NCBI RefSeq assembly: GCF_958979055.1
Contig: NC_084894.1
Location: 19,809,616-19,873,615 of the forward strand
Length of the DNA: 64,000 bases
From: Alnus glutinosa
Taxonomy: Eukaryota; Streptophyta; Magnoliopsida; Fagales; Betulaceae
Reading direction: 5' to 3'
The translations under genes were made by a program, and so were the position numbers. Below, piece by piece: positions 1 through 11,660 of this stretch (within the stretch, counting starts at the first letter, position 1; each line of letters opens with the position of its first letter). The notes beneath the pieces were generated by a model. That model made no database searches. It was given only the letters and a program-made list of their open reading frames with translations, and was not told the DNA's origin.

Positions 1-395
1 GCCACCTTGCCACATAGACAAGGTGGTGAAAAGTTGTATATTTAGGTGGAATTGAATCATTATTCTTTTAAAAAAATAAAAAAACTCAAAAAGTTGTGGG
101 GGACCACCTTACCATATAGGTAAGGTGGTGAAAAGTTGTATATTTAAGTGGTATTGAATCATTATTCTTGTACAAAAATAAGCCAAATTGCTCAGTTTTT
201 TAAAAGAGCAATGATTCACTACCACCTAAATATACAACTTTTCACCACCTTGTCTATGTGGCAAGATGGTCCCCTACTTTAATTTATTTTTAAAAAATAA
301 AAAAACTCAAAAAGTAGTGGAGGACCACCTTGCCACATATGCAAGGTGGTGAAAAGTTGTATATTTAGGTGGCATTGAATCATTATTCTTTTTAA
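1..395. repeat. Four copies of a ~65-bp hairpin-containing repeat, one inverted
   Basis: A unit built around ACCACCTTGCC...CAAGGTGGTG, followed by GAAAAGTTGTATATTTAGG and GAATCATTATTC, occurs in plus orientation near 1-60, 105-168 and 325-390, and as its reverse complement near 205-270. Each unit contains a short CCACCTT/AAGGTGG hairpin. The plus and minus copies make a large imperfect palindrome, which suggests MITE termini or tandem MITE fragments. The left edge lies outside the window, so element limits cannot be set. Confidence 0.6.
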
Positions 396-1013
396 AAATA
401 TATATATATATATATTTTTAAGAACCAAGTTGTTTGTTGAAACAAACAAATGGAAAGTCGTTTGTGAAAAAAAATTCCAATATCCAATTTTTACCTTATT
501 GTTCAAAAACAAAATAACTTTATACAGTTTTTTTATTTAACAATAAATAAAAAAATAAAATTCAAATGATATGTCACAATTTAATAAGTTTTCATAATAA
601 TTATTCACATTTTTTTTAAAAATAAAAAAAATGGAAGTACCCTATTCTCTCCAATAAGGTAATTGGTTTTTTTTTTTACACCTAATATATATTTTTTTAA
701 TCGCATTTGTTCCCTTATTATATTCCAATAACATATACAATCGGTTTTTTTAGCAAAATATAATAAATGAGAAATGCTAGTATCTTCGAATGCTGGACTA
801 ATTCATGGTACATGATCTACAGCCTTCTTCAACGAGAAGTAGGAAGCAGCATTTTTCTCACGCGATTCAAACAAACATTATTCGAAAAGTATTCCTTCAC
901 AACCTGTTTTTTTATATGTTCAAAAAGTGAAGTTAAAAACTATATGTTTATTTTTATAAAGTTGACATGGCAATTTCAACTAATATTTGATCAAATTATT
1001 GTTGAAAATTAAA
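396..1013. other. AT-rich spacer, nothing recognised
   Basis: Very AT-rich DNA with homopolymer runs and a short (TA)n near 398-415. No coding region, RNA gene or transposon end was recognised here. The open frame at 767-1012 has no recognisable protein features. Confidence 0.5.
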
Positions 1014-1789
1014 GGGTTAAATACATTTTTTATATATGTGGTTTAAAGTCTTTATTTTTTTTTTTGTCCATGTGCTTCAATTCGTATTACAGATGGTACT
1101 TGGGTTTTTTTTTTTTAAAAAAAAAGATGGTACCTCCATCTATTTTTTTGTCCAAAAATTAACGGTTATCCACGTGTTTACTTTCAGGTGTTGACGCGTG
1201 TCTTACACGTTAAAAAAATTAAAAACAAAAAGCTTTAAAAAAAATATTATAAATTTGAAAAAAAAAACAAAAAAAAGGTTTTGGGGTGGCTGAACCACTC
1301 CCATGACGCTTCTTTCTCTTTTGCCCTTGGGGGACCCGTCTAGGGGTGGCTGAACCACCCCTGTAGCCCTTGTGGGTGGTTCGGCCACCCCAAAGGGCCA
1401 AACGTCCTTAATTTATTTATTTATTTATTTTTTCTTTCTCTTTTGACCTTGGAGGTTGCCGAACCACTCCCATAAGCCACGGGGGTGGTTAGGCCACCTC
1501 AAACCGGCCAAGGGGGTGGCTCATGGCTTAGCCACCCTATGTTTTTGTTTTCGTTATTTTTTTTAATTTTTTTTTTCTATAAGTTTTATTATTTTAAATT
1601 TTTTAATGTTTTAGAATATGTATCATTATCTGTCAGTACCGTTAGTTTTTGAACGAAAAAATTGACGGAAGCCTAGATACCATCTTCGCCTTTTCCCAAA
1701 ATCCATGTATCATTTGCGATACAAATTGAAGCACATGGGGCAAAAAATAAAGACTTTAAAATCACAGGTATTAATACCTTATTTAATCC
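1014..1789. mobile_element. Mutator-like MITE with long terminal inverted repeats and GC-rich hairpin core
   Basis: The left end reads GGGTTAAATACATT. The right end is its inverted counterpart (ATTTAATCC at 1781-1789). The arms stay complementary for about 90 bp, including the GTTTAAAGTCTTTATTTTT and CCATGTGCTTCAATT blocks. Flanks AAAATTAAA and AAAAATAAA could be a 9-bp target duplication with one mismatch, as expected for Mutator-like elements. The centre (about 1280-1540) is an array of palindromes of the type GGGGTGGCTGAACCACCCC. The element belongs to the same family as the one at 31044-31841. No transposase is encoded, so it is non-autonomous. Confidence 0.7.
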
Positions 1790-2306
1790 AAAAATAAAAT
1801 TTAAAGATTAGTTAAGACTACCACGTCAATATTCTAAAATAATTATAAAATAAAAATATGATATATAGAACTATAAAATAATATTGTATGAGATATTAAT
1901 TTGAACTCTACTAGAAGAGTGGCTACTCGAGATGCTAATGTGTGGATGAAGCTTTTGCAACTTTGTTCTGCAGTTTAGTTGGCTTCCTTGTGATTTTGAT
2001 TATCTTTTTTTGGAAGGAGATGCCTTAACTGTTATCTTGGCTATTAGTACTCATTCACTACTTGTAGATTGGAACTTTTGTAGTATCCTTTCCGATATTA
2101 GTCTTTCTTTATTTTTTTTGTTCAAAGTTGAATTTCTTTGAAAATTCTTAAATTTGCCAATTTTTATGTACATGCTTTAGCGAAATTTTAGTATTTTGAA
2201 AATGATCAAAGCAATAAATAATTTTCATCTAAGTTTTAATATTTTGAAATTGATAAAATTAGAGAGAAATATTGAAACCTATTTAAAGTACAAGCATACC
2301 TTTAGA

Positions 2307-3254
2307 TAGGGGTGTGCAAAACCCGCAGCACCCGCCCCACCCCGCAGCACCCGCCCCACCCCGCCCCGCAGAAGACCGGATTTTCGAAATTTTTTGCGGG
2401 TTAGAATCCTAATTTAAGAAATTTATGCGGGGCGGGGCGGGTTGCGGGTTTAGACTTTTAAAAAACGCGGGTCCCCGCCCCGCCCCGCCCCGCCCCGCCT
2501 CGCACAAAGAAGGAGAAAAAAAAAAAAAAAAAAAAAAGGGGAAAGAAAGAAAACCTAATCGTCTATTCATTCACTCATTCCTTTTGTTTTAAATTGTTTT
2601 GGTTCACTTTTATATTTTTGCATGTTTACTAACCAATTGACTGTTATATTTTTTCATGTTTAGTTGTTTATTAACTAGTGGACTCATTTCATTGTGTGAG
2701 AAATACAATTTTTATGGTTCAATTTTATGGGATGTTAAAGTGTACACATTTTTATTGTATTGTTATTTGAAATAATCGTTTCATTACTTCTGAAAAAGAC
2801 AAGAAAATTGATGACATGGCATAGTGAAATATTATAGCTTTTTATTCTTGTCATTTTTCATTATGCTTTGTTGATGGGAGAAAATAAAAATCATGTTTCT
2901 TAGAATTTTATCTTATAATTAATAGGGCTTTTAGTTTAAAAGGCTAATCCATGGAAAATGTTCTTGAATGGAAATATGAATTTAATTTTTTATTTAAAAA
3001 ACTAGTATTTTTTTTGAATTTTTTATTTTTTACAAAATAAAATCAAAATTACGTAAATGCCACTCAAAATACCCGCCCCGCCCCGCAATCCCCGCAATCC
3101 CCGCCCCGCACAAATCCACCCCGCAGTGAACCGCACCGCACGGTTCCTCTTTATAAAGTGTGGTTTGCGGGTTGAAAATTTCCAACCCGCAAAGGTGCGG
3201 GGCGGGGCCAAAAAATGCCGAAACCCGCCCCACCCCGCCCCATGCCCACCCCTA
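2307..3254. mobile_element. Non-autonomous hAT-like element with perfect 8-bp TSD
   Basis: Terminal inverted repeats TAGGGGTG (2307) and CACCCCTA (ends 3254) are flanked by the identical 8-mer CCTTTAGA at 2299-2306 and 3255-3262, the duplication size of hAT transposons. Both subterminal regions are packed with CCCGCCCCG-type repeats in opposite orientation; repeated subterminal motifs are usual transposase-binding sites in hAT elements. The AT-rich middle has no transposase. Short open frames over the GC-rich ends are compositional artefacts. Confidence 0.85.
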
Positions 3255-3479
3255 CCTTTAGAGACATACCCTCAGGCCATACAGGGGAGGTTGGCCACCC
3301 TTAAGGGCCCAAAAAAATAAAAAATAAAAAATAAAAAACAAAAAAAAAATGTTAGGATTTGGTCTTAGGGTGGCCGCAATTAAGCTTAATTTTTTTTTTT
3401 TAATGTTAATCCATGATATAATTAAGGGCTTAAAAAGTTAAACCAATCCTTCTCATGGAGTTGATCGAAAAGCTAGACT

Positions 3480-3571
3480 TTTTGAAACTGATTTTTTTTT
3501 TTCTCGGAACAAGTAGAGAAAGCCATGATTAAAATATATCCATTATATCTCCTTGTACCGAAACTGATTTT

Positions 3572-3607
<36 letters not shown>

Positions 3608-3695
3608 CTGGGTCATACTATTTTAAAAAAGTTGAGAAAGCCATGATTAAAATATATCCATTGTTTCTCCTTGTACCGAAACTGGTTTTCCTTTT

Positions 3696-3748
<53 letters not shown>

Positions 3749-3835
3749 CAAATTTTCATTTCTGGGTCATACTATTTTAAACAAGTGAAGAAATCATATC
3801 GATGATTAAATCTATTATTTCTCTTTGTCCCGGCT
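3480..3835. repeat. Three degenerate tandem copies of a ~100-130 bp unit with long poly-T tracts
   Basis: The blocks GAGAAAGCCATGATTAAA, ATATATCCATT and CTCCTTGTACCGAAACTG recur around 3515, 3635 and, more diverged, 3785. They are separated by poly-T tracts at about 3573-3607 and 3702-3748. The unit is not recognised; the length differences lie mostly in the T tracts, so assembly here may be inexact. Confidence 0.6.
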
Positions 3836-4130
3836 AGCACAATTTGGAATCGATAAATTAAAGTAGACCCAAAAGAAAAGTACGTAACATAAGATAGAAG
3901 AAATTGAATGAACTTTCAACTAATTTTCCATATATATCAATTAAATTCACAATTCAAATTAAAATTGAAATAAACTTACAATTAATCTATTACATATTTA
4001 GATTTAAGCTTTTTTTCCCCCTCATATTACAAAGAAAAATCTCCACCTAAGTACTAAAAATATTATAGAAACAAGTTAAACAACTGCAAACAAACCAAAA
4101 AAAAAAAATTAAAAAAACAACCAACGAACT

Positions 4131-5284
4131 CTAAAAAAATGTTCCCTCTTCCAATAACTCTTCAAATGAACCGGCTCTAATTAAGTCAGATTGGAAGGAG
4201 AAAATTTCATGCGGATGATTGAGGTTGACATTCACCTTGCATACATTGGAGCTGCAACTTTTAAAGTTGTAAAAAATTAGGCTCCAAAAACCCTTCATTA
4301 GTACAATTTCAGAACTGTCAAGATTTAATAGAGAAGTACAGGGTTCCACGCTTTGATGCTTATAGTCGGTCTCTTGCTCCATATTTTTGTGTCGTAATCT
4401 TCCAACAACTACAGTTGAACTCTCTTCCATGCAAAGCATTGCAAGGCGGCCACTATACTCCACAAGTTTCATTTGCTTAAAATAGCGTTCATTGCATAGA
4501 GGGAAAGGAAGATCATACTTTGTCCAGCTATCTATATCTACAAAAAATGTGAAGATTTCGTTGTTGCTCGCAATTCAATTAAGCGTACCACAAGCAGACA
4601 CAGCAGTTTCAAAGCTTAAGAACTCGTAGTACAGCAACAAAACATCTTCCAATCTTTTCCACGCCCATTTTTCTGAAGAAAAAATCTCACAATAAAATAC
4701 ATTGTACAAAATAGACTTGTACTTGATGCACGGAAATTTGGGTTGTGAAAACCAAACTATCTTATAGCACAAAGGCTTTGATCTAAGTACCATCATCCCA
4801 ATTCCCAACTCTTTTGGTGAAGTAGTGTGCTCTAGGATTCGGTATTTGGTGCCATTCTTTTGTACTTGCAGACATAATATTCAGGTATTTTTCGTCTTCT
4901 TGTGTTGCTTTCATTCACGCATAACAATATGCCTTGTTTGGTAGTAGCTTTAATATTGATGTCACGTCAAGGCAAAAATTTAAGGGAGAGCGAGGAATCA
5001 GTACCCAAATCCGTGGTAGAGACAAACACTTGGGACTTGGGCTTGTTAAAAGACAAGGTTTGTGTGAAGAACCTGAAGATTGTTTTTGTTCTATGACGGA
5101 ATGGTTGCACAAAACTTGACTCCTTGGAAACCAACCTGGCTCGCCCAATGGTTTTTAGAGATGTTCGGCCGAAGATTTCAAATAATATATCCGATGGGAG
5201 AGTACTGGTAGACTTCATTAGAGACGTCGGACGGTGGAGCTCGCCTGCCAATTCAGTGATACAGATCGACCTGAGAGGAGGCAC
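4131..5284 (-). pseudogene. F-box protein pseudogene
   Basis: Read on the minus strand, the 5' part has an F-box-like segment (LPSDILFEIFGRTSLKTIGR, then ARLVSKE) close to a methionine; F-box proteins recruit substrates to SCF ubiquitin ligases. The downstream frames resemble the C-terminal associated domain of plant F-box proteins. The reading is broken: the first frame stops at 4967, the next resumes in another frame and stops near 4915, and at least one more frame change occurs near 4805 before an in-frame stop near 4575. The last frame (4131-4472) ends in an acidic stretch. These breaks could not be resolved as introns with clear GT/AG borders, so I call a decayed gene copy. The F-box identification is fair; the subfamily is unknown. 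Confidence 0.6.
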
Positions 5285-5499
5285 GGATACCGTTGATGTG
5301 AGGGCCGGTGATCGATGAAAGCTTCGAAGCTTTCAGAAATAAAATAAGAAGGAACGAGATTCTGGGTTTCGGCCGAGAAGGAGATTGACGTACAGCGATG
5401 AGTTCAATTTGCGGAGGGGCTGAAACTCATTCTTCTATAATATGTCTGAATGCTTCTTCTTCTTACTCTCCTTTTGTAAGCTAATTATCCAAAACTGTA

Positions 5500-5630
5500 C
5501 AGGATTCCAAATCCTCTCCAATATCGAGTTGGGTTTCTGAAAACATGTAGGATTCCAAATCCTTTCTAATTTCTAATTATATCGACATGGTTTCCGAAAA
5601 CATTACGTAGGATTCCAAATCCTTTTCCGG
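5500..5630. repeat. Three copies of a GTAGGATTCCAAATCCT motif
   Basis: The motif AGGATTCCAAATCCT appears three times (near 5501, 5549 and 5610) within a loose tandem unit of about 50-60 bp that also holds GGTTTC(C/T)GAAAACAT. It lies upstream of the F-box pseudogene. The function is unknown. Confidence 0.6.
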
Positions 5631-5719
5631 CCAGGAAGGTTTAGGAGTCCTAGCTAGCTCACTTCGCAAATATATGTTCGCTCTGCTATTATCTCTGAGG
5701 TTATCATAAATAATATTTT

Positions 5720-5724
<5 letters not shown>

Positions 5725-5773
<49 letters not shown>
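5725..5773. repeat. (AT)n microsatellite
   Basis: An uninterrupted AT dinucleotide run of about 48 bp, just upstream of the carbonic-anhydrase-like fragment. Confidence 0.95.
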
Positions 5774-5776
<3 letters not shown>

Positions 5777-5855
5777 TGTTGAATAATGAATCTGTCGGCA
5801 GGCTTTAATTTTCATCTTTATTTTTCCAGCTCCTCCGGCCATCGAAGCCAAAGAC

Positions 5856-6222
5856 ATGGCAGAGGCTCTAGCTCGCATCTCGAGGAAGGCCCTGAGCTCC
5901 ACCCACCTGTCCTCAACCCCGTCCTCCAGCGCACGTGTTGGCCACCGAAGCAGCGTCGAAGAGCATCACGGAGTCGGCAGATCGCGTGAGGTGCGACTAC
6001 AGAGGGCAGATATCTAGGAAGATCATACCGTTGGGGCAGGGGCTTCCGAAGATCGCCGTGGACGCCTACGTGGCCCCGAACGTGGTACTCGCCGGCCAGG
6101 TCACCGTATACGACGGAGCCTCCGTCTGGGCCGGCTCGGTCCTCCGCGGCGATCTCAACAAGATCACCGTCAGATTCTCAAAGAATTGTTTGGAAGCATC
6201 ACTCCAAAATATCTTACAGTAA
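5856..6222 (+). pseudogene. Gamma carbonic anhydrase-like protein, 5' exon fragment, frameshifted
   Basis: An ATG at 5856 opens a short N-terminal sequence (MAEALARISRKALSSTHLSS), typical of the mitochondrial targeting part of gamma-CA-like subunits of plant respiratory complex I. One extra base near 5936-5940 shifts the frame. The match then continues (from 5938) through ATEAASKSITESADRV and KIAVDAYVAPNVVLAGQVTV to VLRGDLNKITV, the start of the left-handed beta-helix. After ITV the similarity stops and a stop follows at 6220. The rest of the hexapeptide-repeat domain is absent. This looks like a captured or decayed first exon. The family assignment is firm; the copy is almost certainly non-functional. 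Confidence 0.8.
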
Positions 6223-7010
6223 TGACTGAAGGCATTTCTCAAGAAATTCCTATTATTTGATTGAAAATAAAAAAAAAAATCATCTTTTTATTTTAATTGA
6301 AACCATGAATAATAAATAAATGCATCGATCATTTAGTCTTAACCTTATCGGCCACTATTATTTAATTGGGGAATTTGGGGTTTAAAAAATAAAACTCAAA
6401 TCCCGCTACAATAATAATGATTGGATTATTCTTATTATTATTACGTTTTATTTAAACATTGTCTTTGAAAGAGAATACAAAGTTTTGTTTAAAAAATGTT
6501 TGATCAAATCTGAACCATTCACTTTATTACAGCATTTGTACCGTAGTTTTTACTACAGCACACAAACTGGATCCTGTTAAAAATGCATATGAAAAATTTT
6601 ATACCGACACATATCAGTTTAATAAAATAGATTAAAAAAAAAAAAATCATAAAACCTAGTTTATTTTTCTGGACTCAAAAACCATTGTCTCCATCAAAAT
6701 CTTCTCTATTCCAATAAGGAACCAGCTTTACAAGTTACACAACAATTTCCTTAATTTTATTTCAGTTACCTGAAATTGTAATCAATTTATACAATTGTTG
6801 GAAGTCAAGAGGATCAAACACTCAACATACAAAAAGAATATAAGTGGATAGGAGGATTAAACACACCAAGTGAGTTTCACTACTCTAAAGAATAGAATAA
6901 TGATTGGTATACACATTAGTGTTTATAAGTTAAAACATGTGACTTCTCAAACATTTATATTTCTCAAATTTAACATATTTATTATCTAAGATAATTTTTG
7001 GATTAACAAA
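6223..7010. other. AT-rich spacer, nothing recognised
   Basis: No gene, RNA or transposon boundary was recognised between the carbonic-anhydrase fragment and the 3' flank of RBR1. From about 7015 the sequence becomes homologous to 30360-30720 downstream of RBR2, marking the edge of a segmental duplication. Confidence 0.5.
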
Positions 7011-7333
7011 AACAAACCTTTCGCTGTTTTTTTTTCAAAAAACCGAAAAAGGTAGAAGAAATGGAGAGAGAAACAGATTTAGATTGATAACCATCTCAGT
7101 CAATCTGTAGTGTTATCAAAGCTAACATTCAACAAAAATGTAAGAAACTGTGGCCTAATATCACCAACAATCCTTTTTAAGCATACACACTTTGATCTTT
7201 GCAGCATTAGCAGATGCAATATATTTTGCTGTTCTTTTTCCAAAAGCAAAACCAAAACAAGGGGGAGAGAAACAAATATAGACTCATCATGATCTCAGTC
7301 AATCTGTACCAAGTGTCATTATACTCCTAATCA

Positions 7334-10164
7334 TCATCTACGTATAATGTTACGCTCATCCCAGATTGGACAGGAACACGTTGCTTTCTTGTTCTTCCAC
7401 TCAGCACCACAAGTGTAGCAAAACTCATATCCACATCTGCAAAAACATTGCATGGGAAACACACGAATTTTCTAACAAATAAGACATTAACACAGAGAAA
7501 CAAGAAACAAAACTCATTATACCAAACATTGCACTCAAGCAACCCAATGACATCTTTGTTTTTTTCAAGCGAATAAAAGAGAGAAGGGTTTTTTTTTTTT
7601 TTTTTGTGCCGGGGTGGGGGGGGACAACTTTATCTTACTGTGATATAAGTACATGCAAAGAAAGCAAAATAGCTAAATTCACAAATTCTTTTTATTGTAC
7701 AGAACTCGGCTCCTTTTGGACCTCATCACAAAGCAAATGGAGGATTATAACGAAGAACTTATAGTGCACTTCTAATCCCCAAAAATAGATTTACCTAAGA
7801 CCCAATCTTGTATCCTAGTTGCTAGCTATTCAATCATCCAGCTTTTCAAAAAGGTACAGCCTCTTCATTTTCAATTAAACATTTTTCTTCCCTAAACAAA
7901 AATATCTTTTCCATCTAAATTACATACACAAACATACATTCACAACAATAAGAGCAAGAAAAAGTAAAATTGGACGGATGAATACAACGTACCTGCAAGT
8001 GATGTGGTAGCAACCTTCGGCTAGTTCAACTACGTTGCTGCACTTCACACATTGGGACCAATTTTTTGCCTTTACAAGAGACTTGAGCTTTGCATCTTCT
8101 GATTGGGAATAAGGATTTGATCTTTTGTAATCATTGCAGGTCATATTAAAATGCCAAGGGACTTTGCAATTGATACAGAAAAAGTAATGACATTTCATGC
8201 ACTTCCTGAATCCATATTCTTCAGCAGCAACATGTGTGGTCTTAGTATATTTCAAAACCTCACTTTTTGACATTAGTGCTGAGCACCTGGGATGTGGGCA
8301 ATAAACTTTCTCTGTAATGGGAATAGAAGATTCCTTCATGCGTTGGCTCCAGACATCAACCAATTTCGGTGCCAAGAATTTCCCACAGCTATCAATATTC
8401 ACCTCGGACTTACAGCCATCATGAGGACACTTTGCCACCATCCCGTCAAGAACCTTGGCCTCCACATGCTTTTTCATACATGAAAAGCAAAACCTGTGCA
8501 GGCAACCATCAACTGAAAACATCTTGTCAACATCTGTATCTTCAAAGCAAATTACACATGTCTCCTTCAAACTCTTGCCATCGCTAGTTTCGTCAGGCCA
8601 GGCAATTTGAGAAATTATAGCATCTCTTGCAGATTTAAATGCAAACTTAATATCATTATGTGCCACAAGGGATGGGTTGCAATGTGTAAATTTTCTCTGA
8701 AGAAGAGCCACCTGATTGACTAATGTCGCAATCTTGCTCTGTTGTGCTGGTGCTCTACCTGTAACCTGTATTCAGAAATACAATATCAACCACCTCTAAC
8801 TTTGTATCTGAAAAGCCTAACTCGAGTGAATTTTCAATGGCACTAAACACAAGTTTCAATTAGACAGCTAATAAGATTACTAGGCTCTATATCCAAACAA
8901 AGGATTATGATAACTAGAATAAATTTTCAGAATATAAGCAAGAAGAATAACAAATAGAATTCAATTTAGCAAATCATATCGACGAAGAAAAAATGAAAAT
9001 TTTTGCCACAACAAAATAATGGCAATACCTGCTTCCAAAAAGCTAACCAGCGGGTGATTTGGAAATTAACATACAAACGCTAATAATTGACAATGTTGAA
9101 CAAGAGAGGCCAACTCAGTGAATCATAATAATGCAATTGAAAAGCTCCATTTGTTTTAATAACAAAAGCAATTTCATATGCACGGTATATGTCACATTTC
9201 TCATATGATAACCATCAAATTCAAGGACCCACCAGGCACCAACCAAGCCATATTATCAATAACAATCAATACAAACAGACATTTGCACAAAAAAAATGCA
9301 GCACCCTAATATAAATGCTAATTTGACACTCTAAAAGAATCAAAATTACGAAACAGAGCATCCAAATTTAACAATGTAAAAATAAGGGTTACAGTATTGA
9401 CTCACATATTGGTAAAGCATACGGTCATCGCAGAAAAAGGTGAGCCTTTTCAAATTCAAGCCGAGAGCTTTATTAAGCCCTTCAATCAGAGCCTTCAGCT
9501 CGGCAACTTCATTGGTCACGACTTGACCATCCACGAACGCCTCCAGATTCTTCCTCACCTCCAAGATCAGATTATCGCTCGGATCGCAAATCGCGACCCC
9601 AGCTCCGGCCACGGTGACCTTCATGTCCCTGACGCTCTCTTCGCTCACCAACCCCTTGGAGTACAACCTGAAACACTCGGTGTCAACAAAAACAGTCGAC
9701 GAAGAAGACGGAGTCGAAGTCGATGACGAAGCGTCGGAACGGTACGGACTGTCGTAATTGTCCCCGTAGGCTTTCCACTCGTTGTCGGGGATGTTGAGGA
9801 TGTAGGCCGCGAACTTCTGATCGTGGATCCGAAGGTCCAGATCTTCCATCATTTTCTTCATCTCCGCCTCGCTTCTCTCTCGGTCCTCCAGCTCCTGCAC
9901 GTACCTCTCCGCGTCTTGCAGCATAAGCGTCGCGGCGACGTCCAAAACGTTGTCGTCGGGAGATGATACGGCGTCGTTGGGCTGTGGTGGTGGTGGACAG
10001 CGTGAGCCTGAAGGTTGAAGAGCGATGGAGGCTTTCATGGCTTCTTCTATTTGGAGCTGATATGCCATGTCGAGGTCCGAGTCTAGGGTTTTCGCCGCCA
10101 TGAGCATTCGGCATTGCTCGGCGAGCGCGGTGCTGAGGTCGTCCGTAACCGTACTCTTTGCCAT
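7334..10164 (-). CDS. RBR-type E3 ubiquitin ligase with N-terminal RNase H-like domain (RBR1)
   Basis: Three exons: 10164-9406, 8765-7993 and 7436-7334, with GT/AG introns of 640 and 556 bp, giving 544 codons. The ATG at 10162-10164 is chosen because RBR2 begins at the matching site. Residues ~170-300 form an RNase H-like (RVT_3) domain. It keeps a glutamate in EVAELKALIEGL and an aspartate in FFCDD, but the first catalytic aspartate position reads VAGAGVAI, so nuclease activity is doubtful. RING1 starts near residue 323 (CVICFED, then HRFCFSC). An IBR follows (CPHPRC, CMKCHYFFCINC), then RING2 (CVKC at ~492, EGCYHITC, CGYEFCYTC). By family precedent the Cys at ~505 would carry the ubiquitin thioester. 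Intron 2 splits the Arg codon right after HITC. Family role: E2-dependent ubiquitin transfer through a Cys intermediate. The substrate is unknown. No breaks seen; it resembles plant RSL1/RNF144-like proteins. Confidence 0.88.
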
Positions 10165-10264
10165 GCCTTGTTTGTTCTTCTCTCTCACAGTCTCACTCTG
10201 TTTGGGTTTTGATGAGAGAACAAATTGCAAAGGAAACAAAAGGGGGTTAGCTTGCTAAACAAGT

Positions 10265-11090
10265 ATGAGTGAAAGCGACTGCCACTCGAGAAAAAAAAAA
10301 AGAAAAAAGATAGGCTGTGGACCCTAATTCCTTACGACGTCTATAAGATCTTGCCACGTTGACAGGTGAGAAAAGAGACTCTCTTTGCTCCACCCGGATG
10401 GTTGACCCGAAAGCTATGATTGAGTCGATCTTGCTTGACTTGAATTGACCAGTGTTCATAATAACCCAATAGTTAGAGCCCACGTCAACTCCGTCGACAC
10501 TCTCTGTCTGTCTCATTTCGTCATTCATTATCAAAGTAAAGAAAAAACTATTAAATTTAATCTAACTTATTTTAATCAATAATTAATTAACACATTAATT
10601 AACAGCATTTTGAAACACAAAGCACAGATCATTGATAACAAATTATCTATAATGATATAACCCTAATATTTAGGGATATTACTTAGAATAAGAGTTGGGA
10701 TAGTATTCAACGTTTGGGTAACTCTATCTGTGATAGAATCCCATTTCATTTGTTCTTTAAAATTATTTGTATCATTTAAAAGAGTCGGTAGATGAATAAA
10801 AAAAGACATTAAATGTTATTATTATCTTACAATTTTTTGTGCTTTGGAGGTTTAGGCTACCTTGAAGCACCTAGAAAATTCTCTTGTATTTGTTACTCTT
10901 TAGTTCACATCATTTCAAGCTATAGAAAAGAAAATAAAAATTAATAAATTAAGTGGGAAAAAAAAGCTATTTGTTTTGATAGTTTGCAGGAAAACAAAAT
11001 AGCAACAAAACAATTGTATTTGTCATATACACAATAGAGTTACAATTTTTTACAAGATATGCAAACTTGATATGAATTCAACATAAAATT
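10265..11090. other. Spacer upstream of RBR1, nothing recognised
   Basis: This must hold the RBR1 promoter but no clear core element was identified. About 50 bp immediately upstream of the start (to 10215) match the 5' flank of RBR2 (TTTGGGTTTT, AGAGAACAAA). Further out the DNA is AT-rich and unrecognised. Confidence 0.4.
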
Positions 11091-11424
11091 AAAGGGTTAG
11101 GATTTTGTATAATTGGGTTCAGGTTGACTCGAATTGACCGTTTAATAAACGGGTCAATCTCGAATCAACTCGCTTAACCCATGGGTGGCCCGCATAACCC
11201 GTAAAAATTAAATTTTATTTTATTTTTACAATTACAATACAAAAATCCTAAAAGGCTAAAATTCTTATAAATTCATTCCTATATAAAATTCATACAAATT
11301 AATTATTTTATTTTATTTTATTTTGCATTTAAATTCATATACAGACTATTGAGACAAGAGCTACAAGAACTCAAGAGACAAAAGTTACAAGCATTCAGGA
11401 GACAAGAGTTACAAGATGATAAAT

Positions 11425-11660
11425 TAGATTTATCATTATTAATGTAGAAGTAGAAGAGACTTTTAACGTTCAGACTCTTTCTTTATAAATAGAGTCTTAT
11501 ATACAATCAAATGAATTAAGAAAAGATATAACCAATAAAAGACTTTGAAGTGTGAACGTAGGCCATTAGCCGAACTACCTTAATTTTATGTGTCCCTCTT
11601 TTTTATTCTCAACTCTTCCTTAGATTATGTGTTCTTACATGGTATCGGAGCTTTATATTC
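11425..11660 (+). mobile_element. Ty1/copia-like 5' LTR end and primer-binding site remnant
   Basis: A TATA-like block (TTTATAAATAGAGTC near 11481) is followed at about 11640 by TTCTTACATGGTATCGGAGC. This is a typical LTR end joined to an initiator-methionine tRNA primer-binding site (TGGTATCAGAGC with one change). A second copy of TTCTTACATGGTATC follows about 30 bp later. No pol domain follows, so it is a truncated leader. Confidence 0.5.

Noticed and set aside
1203..1401. Two overlapping minus-strand frames over the GC-rich core
   Set aside because: Palindromic MITE core, open by composition only.
3023..3320. Overlapping Pro/Gly/Arg-rich open frames on both strands
   Set aside because: They come from the CCCGCCCCG repeats of the hAT-like MITE; no protein features.
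5124..5318. Plus-strand frame opposite the F-box pseudogene
   Set aside because: Antisense shadow without features.
9683..10114. Arg-rich minus-strand frame and plus-strand frames over RBR1 exon 1
   Set aside because: Shadow frames of the RBR1 exon; not conserved in RBR2 beyond what the coding frame imposes.
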